This document shows, piece by piece, positions 56,397 to 64,000 of a DNA stretch of 64,000 nt. The position numbers and the translations under genes are program-made. The notes under the pieces were generated by a model. It ran no database searches and was not told the DNA's origin. It was given only the letters and a program-made list of their open reading frames with translations. The stretch is from Colocasia esculenta (lineage: Eukaryota > Streptophyta > Magnoliopsida > Alismatales > Araceae), in the NCBI GenBank assembly GCA_014218235.1, contig CM024753.1, positions 185,046,348-185,110,347 on the forward strand, read 5' to 3'. Each line of letters begins with the position of its first letter. Position 1 is the first letter of the stretch.

Positions 56397-59169
56397 TCAT
56401 TCCTCTCTCCTCTCACCCTCGCTAGGCCTCGGCCTACGTGAGCTGCTGACCTCCTCCTCCTCCCTCTCCCGACGCCTGTCTGGGACGGGAGGTCTCGTCG
56501 CGGTAGAGGCCTTTGGGCGTGCTCCCGCTCCTCGTCCGACGGACGGATCTCCCAATGACACGATGTCATCAAGAGACCCGAACACGGACCCCATCCTCCC
56601 GGCCGCCTCCTGCTGAGTCTGTCGCTGCTGCTCCCGACGCTTCTTCAGCACCCGGTTCTTCAGGAACTCCAGGTCCGCGACAGCCTGCACTCGGGCCTCG
56701 ATGGCCTGTATCTTCTCGGCCTCCGCATCCCTCGCACTTTCTCGGAACGCGGTCATGCGACCCTCCATCCTCGACAGATCCAGTCGCAGGGCTTCCACCT
56801 GTGCCTGGAGGGTCGCTACTCCTCCTGCCTGTCGCTGCACACCAAAAGAAGCAAACATGTCAAATCAAATCAAATCACAAGTGTTCAGGTTTGGTTCAGT
56901 GTCTTATCTCCGCCTCGAGCTCCTGGATCCGCTCATTCGCCCTATCCAGGGCCTCCTGCAGGCGGACCGCCAGGTCCCCTCTGGTTGGCTGGGCGGACGA
57001 GCTCGCCCCTACGTCGTGGCTCGCCCGCACCCTCTGCTGTTCCGCCCTCTACATTCACATATATTGGTCAGTAATCGAATCAAATCAAATCAAATTCAAG
57101 GGTTAATGCTACTTACCAGTGTCTTGACCTCGGCCCGGAGCCTCGTTAGCTCCACCTCCTGCTCGGCCAGTCGCCCCTCCAAAAGGCGGATGGCCTGTGA
57201 CTCCGGCATCTGCCAAATCCACTTCAAAGTTAGAATCAAGTGAGGCAATCCACCAATCAAAGCTTAAAGTTAGAAGTTTCACTCACCACTCGCCGGTCAA
57301 GTCAGAGACGTCCAGCGTACCGTGCCTGATAATCCTCCATGTACGCTGAACTGTCGAGGAGGGTCGTCTGTCATACCACCTGCTCTCCACCCTCGCGCCA
57401 GTACGCAACTGTGCTGCCATGGTCTGCTCCCCAGTCACGGTCTTCGGCGAAGAACCGCCGGCGCGAGTGTCCCTCTCTCCCGAGGGAGGGTACCTCAATG
57501 GCCGGCTGGTGCCAGCCCAGGGTCCGCACCACCAACTCCAAATACAGTACCTCACATGTCCCGAGGCACAGTAAGAGGAGGTGGGGGTCAAAAAGGGGCC
57601 GGCCCGCCGCCACCGCCGGGAGCGAGGCGTCCGCCTCCCCCACATCGGGGGTCCACACTACCTGGGAAGAACAAGAAAGCACTGGTCAGTAACATTAAAA
57701 GCAGCAGCAATTGAAAGAATGCGAGAACTAGTTGAGGGTTTCATACCTGCTCGTGCGGGTAGTGGTCGAGTGCGACCCGCACATCCCCTGCTCTCCTGTC
57801 TGTGACCCTAGGGTCCGGGGCCACCTCCCACCTCGTCATGAGAGGCACGATCGTCTGGCGCCCCTCTGCAAGTGTCCCGCGCCCCATGGGGAAGCGGGTG
57901 TACCCCCAGATCTGCAAGGCAGCAAAAAGAATTGTCAGTCAGGCAGTTAATCAATGAAAAATCAATGATGAGCATTAAATTTGCGTACCTGTAAGAAGGG
58001 GGTCAAGCCCCCTGTGCTCTGAGAGCGCTGCGAGCTGTTGGGGAGGAGAGAGAAAAGGTGTCCCAGCATCGCGGCGCCCCATGCATATCTCCCTGCCTGC
58101 TCCAGGTCCCGCAATAGCATCTCGAACTTACAGTTCATCTGAGATGACTGCGTCGAGAACAGGAGCCGCCCGAGCAAGTAAGAGACGAAGATCCGGATCG
58201 AGCGCTCCTCGCTCCTGTCCCCCAGATCCAGTGCTCCTCTCACTCCTGTACAGAACTCATCCAAACTCTCCAAAGGCCCTCTCCTCCTACCTCTCAGGCC
58301 TACCGCCTCCGACAATGATCCGAGCAGGATGCTCCGGATAGGTCTCCTCCTCCCAACCACAAACTCTGGCCCCAGCAGCTCTACTATGTCGTCATAGTAG
58401 TCCCTCCTCTCCAGTCCGACTACCAGCTCTCCCTGAACCGGCAGTCCTGTCAGATACGCCACATCCTCCAATGTGGGTATCATGTGTCCCCAAGGCATGA
58501 TGAATGCCTTGCAATCCTCCTCCCACCTCTCCCGGAGTGCCTCCAGATACAGTACGTCCACGTGGAATGGACGCACCGACAGTAAATGTCCAAATCCCAT
58601 CCGGGCCACCCTAGTCTGCTGGGCCTCTAGAAGCGCCTGGTACCACGCCCAGCACAAATCTCAGGTCACTCTACTCCTCATTCGGCCGTTGCCCTGCAAA
58701 AACACAGAAAACATTGACGTCAGCATCGACTGCCGTTTATTTACAATTGACGTCCAGGGTATGCCGTCTACAATCAGTCAGCGTCCAGGGGTGGCCGTTT
58801 AGTTCCTATATCGACGTCCAACACATTGCCGTCAAGTTCCCCTTGACGGCAAGGGGTTGGACTCCAGGAAGAACTAGACGGCAACTGAAGTTGCCGTCAA
58901 GTTCCTGTCTGACCCGACGGCATTTCCGCTATTTTCCCTTCTTTTCACGAAATCAAAAACACATCCAAACAAGGGTTTTAGAGGCCTACCTTGGGCCGTT
59001 GAGGTGCCTCCGCCTCCGTCTCACCTCCTCCCTCGGTCTCTTCCCCCTACGATGCGTCCTCCACCGCCACTTCTTCCTCCTCCTCCGTCGTGGCCATCTC
59101 CACCTCTTCCTCTTCCTCCTCTGGTTGACGACGGCCCCGGATGATGCTTCTTTTCTCCCTTGTCCTCAT
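56397..59169 (-). pseudogene. Antisense plant-mobile-domain gene of F, seven exons
   Basis: Exons inferred from GT...AG ends: 58990-59169, 57989-58693, 57747-57911, 57287-57661, 57117-57209, 56908-57048, 56397-56834. Every exon is a multiple of three (180, 705, 165, 375, 93, 141, 438 nt), so all introns are phase 0 and one frame of about 698 codons results. The N-terminus is acidic (EEEEEEEVEM). The plant mobile domain spans exons 2-4 (GHMIPTLEDVAYLTGLPVQG, FVSYLLGRLLFSTQ, RYAWGAAMLGHLFSLLP, IWGYTRFPMGRG). Exons 5-7 give a coiled coil (LLEGRLAEQEVELTRLRAEV, LQAQVEALRLDLSRMEGR) and a basic/acidic tail. Stops at 59047, near 58663, 57371 and 57302, and a donor changed to AT at 56907, make it a recent pseudogene. 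Mobile-domain proteins occur in Gypsy and Mutator elements and in host silencing proteins; its job here is unknown. Confidence 0.75.
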
Positions 59170-59635
59170 CGTAGTCTAGAAGCAAGGTAAGGGGTTCGGT
59201 TTCCTCTCCCGACATTTGGAAGGCGTAATGGCGCCCGGGAGAGGGCGTCGGTTCAAAAAAAGACAGTTTCCTGGTTTAACGTCAAGCTCTGACCATGTGG
59301 TGGACGTCAATGTCTCTTCAATGTCAGACCTTGAAGTCTGGGCGATGACCATGTTGGGACGTCTAGTTTGAAATAGACGGCCACATATGTGGACGTCGAT
59401 GTCCTGTCTCAGTGGTTGGCGACCAGTCCCTCGACGTTTACCTGGAGTTGGCGGCCATCGATGTGGACGCCCATCACCCCGCACTCAGTTCTCACAGCAC
59501 ACTCTTTTGGACCCTTTTGAGGCCATTTCATTCCACACATTCCACAAGTCAAGCAATTCAAGCTATTTCAACACAAATACAACTCACTTTTATTCATCAA
59601 ATTTGTGTTACACTTATTCAAAACAGAAAGATACA
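59170..59635. other. Spacer between the two antisense genes of F
   Basis: It would hold the promoter of the mobile-domain gene. Positions 59265-59480 are filled with the GGACGTC/GGCGGCCA motif also found in the LTRs. No gene seen; the frame at 59021-59215 (minus) overlaps exon 1 of the mobile-domain gene in another phase. Confidence 0.5.
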
Positions 59636-61016
59636 TCATTTTGCCCTGCGGGCCATGAAAAAGTCACATGAAATGGGGCAAATAGTGTCTGTGTAATCCT
59701 CATACTGCCATACATCGTCCGGCGTTTCCTGCACTGCCAATCCCACCTTCTTGCTCACTGTGTATTTCTTCCATGTCTTCATGGCTTTCTTCATCATCTT
59801 TTCATTCTTCCCGGTGACTATCATAACAGTGCAGTTGGATGGAGTTGGAATTCCCCGTGGAATCCCAAGCTGACAGTGGCACCGATGTGGTTGGTACACC
59901 ACCATCCGATCAGCCCCAATCAACCACAAATCTCTGTCCTCCCTGGTCCTTGCTCTGAACTCAATATTCCTCATGAACAGTGGCCTCACGATGAAGTCAT
60001 CCATCACCAGAAATGCCAGATGATCTCTCCAAGCATCTCTGCTCTTCAAGTGTGCTGTCACACACTTGACCTCATCTTCCGGCTCATACCACGCCCTGCT
60101 GCAGTACACCGAACTCCGAAGGAAGATTCTGGAGGAGGTAGGTTGTGCTTCAGCGAAATCAAACTTTAAATGAGCTTCCATGCATACCTGGAGCAGAAAC
60201 AAACTCCTGCAGGTGCGTCCGCCTAGGCTCATTGTGGTGAGCGAACTGTACAGGTGGGCCAGCACTGCAGGGGCAAGTGACTGCCCGCGCCATAGCAGAG
60301 ACAGTACTCCAACGTGCTCGTAGAGGATGAAATCACCACTCGTGGGGAATAGGAAGACACCAGCCAGGCAGAGTGTCAATCCCTGGGTCGCCCTCTCTCC
60401 GCCAATCTCCCTCGCATGCTGGATCAACCACCAGGCCAGACGGTCTAGGAAGATCCCGTTCTTGTTCGTCATCCGCAACACCTCCTTCTTGTCTCTTACG
60501 ATGTCCGTGAGAATCTCTTCCCACGGGAGGAGAGGAGTCGCTGCATCGTACTCCAGGCACCGCTGCCATCCCAGGAACAGCTCCACCTCCTCCAGCAACA
60601 CGCTCGCCTCGAAGCCCTGGAACACGAACGTGTGCGTGTGCGGGTGCCATCTCTCCACCAACGCCCCCAGGGCGTCGAATCCCCACCACATGTCTTTCAT
60701 GTTCTTGGCCAGAACCACCATGAAGTTCAGATTCCACATGCCAACGAAGCCCCGCATGTCCAGCGTGATGGCATTTACCAGGTTCACAAGCCAAGAAAAG
60801 GCCCGTACCTGGCCTTGGCTCGGGAATGCTGGGATTTCCTGCATGGGAGTAAAGGGTTTTGTAAGAACACTGCTTGGGGCGTTTTTAGCCCAGGAGAAAA
60901 TAGAATCAATCATTGCTTACCTCTCCCTTGGTCAGACGCGTGCTCAGGTGTCCCGAAACTTCACTCAGAACTCCGGGGATTGCGCCTGTAGATCGTCTGG
61001 TCGATGAAGAGGCCAT
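59636..61016 (-). CDS. Antisense DUF7745-like gene of F, two exons, intact
   Basis: Exon 1 is 60921-61016, starting ATG at 61016 (MASSSTRRSTGAIPG). The 82-bp intron 60839-60920 has GTAAGC and TGCAG ends; exon 2 is 59636-60838, ending TGA. Both exons are multiples of three, giving a 432-residue protein without stops. The frame stays open through part of the intron to an ATG at 60913, but the D copy shows the same splice ends, so 61016 is preferred. Blocks such as WHPHTHTFVFQGFE, LEEVELFLGW, DRLAWWLIQHA, LCLAGVFLFPTSGDF and LAHLYSSLTTM match the DUF7745 pattern of plant element proteins. It is predicted soluble, with no membrane segment; its function is unknown. Confidence 0.8.
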
Positions 61017-62259
61017 TTCGCTGTGTTTCTCTGACTCTCAGCTCTCTGGTTCGCAACAGGAGCAAGGAGGGACGGAGGTAGGAGATGGTAGAGTTCTTAT
61101 GGACTCCCATCACCTATTTTTTTGTCCTGATCCGCTGTTAAGTAGGCGTCCAGATCGGCGGACGTCAGTTCCAGGTTGGCGGCCACAGATGTGGACGTTA
61201 ACAGGTGTGCTGGCGGCCGTCGATGTGGATGTTTACTCCCCGGATACTTTTAAATGTCTTATTCTTCATATGGCCATTATCCTTTATCTTGTGCTTCGAG
61301 TTGTTTTGCAGATATTTTTTAAGCACAGGCTGCGCTTAAATTTCGGAACGCTCATGCGGCCTTGAGCGTTACAGGTATGTCTAACATAGGACCCCACCAG
61401 AGGTGAATAACTTGGCGACCGTGAACCCTGAGTTCCCCTTCACCAAAAACCATGATGGGTTTGCGATCTCTCAGTTATCCGTATGGCCTTTAGAATTTTC
61501 CTCTGGTGCTAACTTGCATTTTAGGTAGGCAACCCACACCAACATGCATCTTCACTGCTAACATTCTCTTACTAACACTAAAAAAAAAATGGTGATTTTC
61601 CTCGATCATATGATTGCTCCATGGCTCCCCCAGCTCAGGTAGCCTACTGGGTCCGCCCTTCATGACTATTCAGGTTGATATCGGGTCTTTGTTGTCCCCC
61701 CTTCTCCACTTGTCCCACCGTGTCTTTCACAAATGATCATTCCAGCCTTATTGAGTTCATTTGAGCCTTCGCCAGCCGCGAGCTTAATTCCGGACTTCAG
61801 GATTTTCGAGCATGTGATTCCAGTTAGAATCTTTTGATAATCCTTTGAGAGATCAACCAACTCCTTGTCTCCATGACCTCCTAAATTCGGGACCGACGTC
61901 CTGATTAGGCTAGCGAGCCCACGAGCTCCGGTTATGAGACCCTCCTGATTCAACCGTCATATTACAACTCCTTTGACTCAGACACACCAGAAACTAGTCA
62001 AAGTCCAACACGGCCATGCCAGGGACCCTGCCATTGGGTCGCAGTTGTAGTTACACGGTAGATCACCCTTTTCTTACCCCTACTTGTCTCTCAGAAGATT
62101 CGTCATCTGTTTCTAGTCTGACTCTTTCGTTTGGTTTGCTAGAACTCCTATCCTCGGAGATGGCCCTTTCATTAAATCTCCGCGTCCTTTGTTTACCGAG
62201 ACACCAACCTTTCAGTCCACTCTGCTCTCTTGCAAGACCGAATGTCTCGGAGGGGCATT
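61017..62259 (+). other. 3' non-coding tract and polypurine tract of F
   Basis: It aligns with 964-2214 of D. A motif cluster (GGACGTCAG, GGCGGCCA, GGACGTTAA) is at 61145-61240, just upstream of the antisense gene start, so it may be in that gene's promoter. The polypurine tract CGGAGGGGCATT ends at 62259. Confidence 0.7.
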
Positions 62260-63514
62260 TGTAGACGCGAGATTTGACCCATCTCCCGCAAGGCTCTTTG
62301 GCCCATTAAGCCTCGTTTGACCATTTGTTGACCAGCCTCGGATCCTATGTAGACGGCAGCATCGATGGCCGCCTACTTCTGGTTGGCGGCAATCTCCCTG
62401 GACGTTGACCCAAGTAGGCGTCCACATCCATAGACGCCTGCATGCGGTTGGCGGCCTGATCCCTGGACGTCAATAGGGTTTACCTGGTCTGCGCAACTAC
62501 CCCGAGATTCCAGCCCACTTGCACCATTCTCTCGGCCATGCAACGCATGTAGCCATTCCCAACGGGTATATGGGCCACCTAGGCACCCCATTGACCCAGT
62601 AAAAATCCTACTTGGCCTCCCCCCATTGGTTGGACCTTTAATGCATGGATTGCCAAGTGTGCAAGTGTGTTTCTTCACACTTGAGCATCCAAGGCTCTCA
62701 ACCCCAAGCTCCACTGTCTATATAACCTCCCTTTGAGCCCTCTGAACCAGGGAGGAGAGGCTGGACGTCCTTATGCTGCCACTTTGAGAGAAGAGAGAGA
62801 AACTTGCACCTTACCTTCTACCATTCATCCTCTCCTTTCTCTCTTCACTTTGGGACGTTCAAGAGGCTTACTTTGGAGCTGGAGGAACCCTTGCAAGGAG
62901 CCAACAACGCCAACAACGAGGATCATCTCCTTCCTCTTCCTCTTTTTCCTTTCCTCTCATTTTAACATTTTGCATGCCACACACACTTTCCCACTCACTC
63001 TAGGCACGTAGGGCACCTTCCTACACACCTAGAAAGGGGTTTCCCAACCAAAAACGGAGGGAAGAAGGGTGGTCATAGCATTTGGCAACCCCTCTTCTCA
63101 AGTCCGCAACCGGTACGGGACTTTCCTTTTGGGTCTTTCATACTTCGTTTTGAGCATTTACCACACTCCCTAGAGTCTAATAGAGTCTTTGTTTTGGCAG
63201 GAACAACCCGTAGAAGACTACGGAGCTCTTCTCCTTTGGCCGGCCGAAGGAGGAGAAGTTGAAGTCCCACCATCACCCGCAACGCGAGGCCACTGCACCG
63301 ACGTGATCACATCAACCCCTTGGGCACAGGTAAGGCCTTGGCGATCACCAAATCTCCTTCGTTTCGCTTGTTTGCTTCGTTTTCCTTCTAGTCAACTCAG
63401 TCAACCGGAGGGTCAACATGGTCAACCGGCGACCCCTTCATCGCCAACGAGAGTCCGGCGGCATCCGTAAGCATCCAAGAGATCCGGTGACAGAGCGGAA
63501 ATGAACCGTCTACA
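62260..63514 (+). repeat. 3' LTR of F (1255 bp)
   Basis: Same length as the 5' LTR with only substitutions between them, mostly C/T and G/A. The TATA box is at 62719-62725. It ends ACCGTCTACA and is followed by CCTAA and S2 gag sequence. Confidence 0.97.
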
Positions 63515-63519
63515 CCTAA
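63515..63519. repeat. Target-site duplication CCTAA, right of F
   Basis: Exact partner of 45944-45948. Confidence 0.97.
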
Positions 63520-64000
63520 TTGGTTAGTATCATCAATTTTTCTTTTAATTATCCATATTTTATGTTTAGTTGGATATGATACTTTAATGTGTCCTAACTT
63601 ATTGCAATGACTACAACAAGACATTTCCGTTATCTTTTCAGTTGGAATATATTTAAAATTTGATTTGTATGTTGTGTCTTGTTCAGGTACAAATTTAGGA
63701 GTTGAATATGTTTAATGATATACTACTGTTTCCTCATTATCGAGAGGAGTATAACAAAATCCATGTTTCTTCTTACCTGACCGTCTAGCACCTTTTAATA
63801 TTAATGTTGTTTTGCCATTAGTAAATTTTTCTAGTGTGCTTAATAATTTTTCATTTTCTGTTGTTAAAGTGTTAACTTCTTGTTTTAATTTATTTACAGT
63901 TTCTTGGTTTTCCAAGCTCGCTAATTGTTCATTTTTAATTTTCAAGTCTTCGCATAACAATTAATTTCTCCTTTTTAGTTCAGTGATTTGTTTCTCCATT
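63520..64000 (-). pseudogene. gag: gag of S2, C-terminal part, cut by F and by the window edge
   Basis: The minus strand gives a coiled coil (KNEQLASLENQETVNKLKQE, near 63930-63850), a Gly/Lys-rich linker, and a zinc knuckle CSHCNKLGHIKVSYP near 63615, whose last Cys is replaced. It reads up to the F insertion as DDTNQLG. A stop at 63712 follows ...NEETVVYH. It belongs upstream of 45943 in the uninterrupted element. Confidence 0.85.

Larger units (their letters stand above)
45949..63514 (+). mobile_element. Complete Tat-type Ty3/Gypsy element F with two antisense genes (17,566 bp)
   Basis: Both LTRs are 1255 bp with TG...CA ends, and the element is flanked by exact CCTAA. In order: 5' LTR, leader, gag with zinc knuckle, protease, G-patch, RT, RNase H, archaeal-type RNase H, integrase, a convergent antisense plant-mobile-domain gene, an antisense DUF7745-like gene, polypurine tract, 3' LTR. 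The second RNase H and the G-patch are diagnostic of the Tat lineage. About twenty differences between the LTRs (roughly 1.7 per cent, counted by eye) indicate a recent insertion, yet pol already carries stops. Confidence 0.95.
36492..64000 (-). mobile_element. Sirevirus-type Ty1/Copia element S2, interrupted by F, running off the right edge
   Basis: Reading right to left: gag end (63520-64000), element F, protease-integrase-RT-RNase H (42839-45943), an env-like frame (38968-42419), polypurine tracts and the 3' LTR (36492-38507). The env-like frame downstream of pol and the GGGGAG tract mark the Sirevirus lineage. Frames are broken by several stops and at least two shifts. The 5' LTR and its target duplication are beyond 64000; the left flank is GAGCA. 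Confidence 0.9.

Noticed and set aside
57322..57714. Plus-strand frames of about 120-200 codons at 56513-57714
   Set aside because: Shadows of the GC-rich antisense mobile-domain exons; they ignore the splice sites and have no domain.
59021..59215. Gly-rich minus-strand frame starting MSGEETEPL as the first exon of the mobile-domain gene
   Set aside because: It is out of phase with exon 2; the frame from ATG 59169 joins in phase 0 at the GT donor, though it carries one stop.
60327..61007. 226-codon plus-strand frame opposite the DUF7745-like gene
   Set aside because: It is the complement of the antisense gene and crosses its intron; the minus-strand protein is the one conserved in D and F.
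1..64000. Possibility of a host gene or gene fragment between elements
   Set aside because: Every stretch except 5130-7163 could be assigned to an LTR or element interior; no host protein was recognised.

Overview
This window is plant nuclear DNA made almost entirely of LTR retrotransposons inserted into one another. Three lineages are recognisable: Ty3/Gypsy Tat-type elements (archaeal-type RNase H, G-patch, antisense extra genes), Ty3/Gypsy Tekay/Del-type chromoviruses (chromodomain-like pol end, initiator-Met primer site, long CpG-rich LTRs), and Ty1/Copia Sirevirus-type elements (5-base target duplications, repeated GGGGGAG polypurine tracts, env-like third reading frame). I saw no ordinary host gene, tRNA, rRNA or CRISPR array. 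The picture is of a large, repeat-rich angiosperm genome; the species cannot be named from this.

Layout. (1) 1-3464: the 3' end of a Tat element (D) running in from the left, with an antisense spliced DUF7745-like gene and one LTR. D sits inside (2) 3465-7163, a decayed minus-strand Tekay-type LTR (E) plus a degenerate G-poor tract. (3) 7164-7251 continuing at 35103-36491 is a second minus-strand Tekay-type LTR (A), split by (4) a plus-strand, pol-less Sirevirus (S1, 7252-35097, exact duplication ATAAT). The 5' LTR of S1 is split by (5) a minus-strand Tekay-type element without pol (B, 7640-28114). B in turn holds (6) a Sirevirus solo LTR (13252-14980) and (7) a plus-strand Tekay element with decayed gag-pol (C, 15459-24514). 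The chain E > A > S1 > B > C is five levels deep. (8) The right side of A is broken by a minus-strand Sirevirus (S2, 36492 to beyond 64000). Its gag-pol frame is split by (9) a complete 17,566-bp Tat element (F, 45949-63514), with two 1255-bp LTRs and exact duplications CCTAA.

How the parts work together. F carries gag, protease, G-patch, reverse transcriptase, RNase H, archaeal-type RNase H and integrase on the plus strand. On the opposite strand, downstream of pol, lie two intron-containing genes: a seven-exon plant-mobile-domain protein with a coiled-coil tail, and a two-exon DUF7745-like protein. The second gene, with its intron in the same place, is also present in D. Most reading frames in the window are broken by stops or frameshifts; the DUF7745-like gene of F is the only long gene that reads through without a break. 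Probably nothing here transposes alone today, although F looks young (about twenty LTR differences counted by eye).

The least ordinary signals are: the all-phase-0 antisense gene in F; a dispersed GGACGTC/GGCGGC motif in all its non-coding parts; an array of small hairpins with a constant loop and changing stems in the S1 LTRs; and clusters of TCGCGA motifs in two otherwise different Tekay LTR families.
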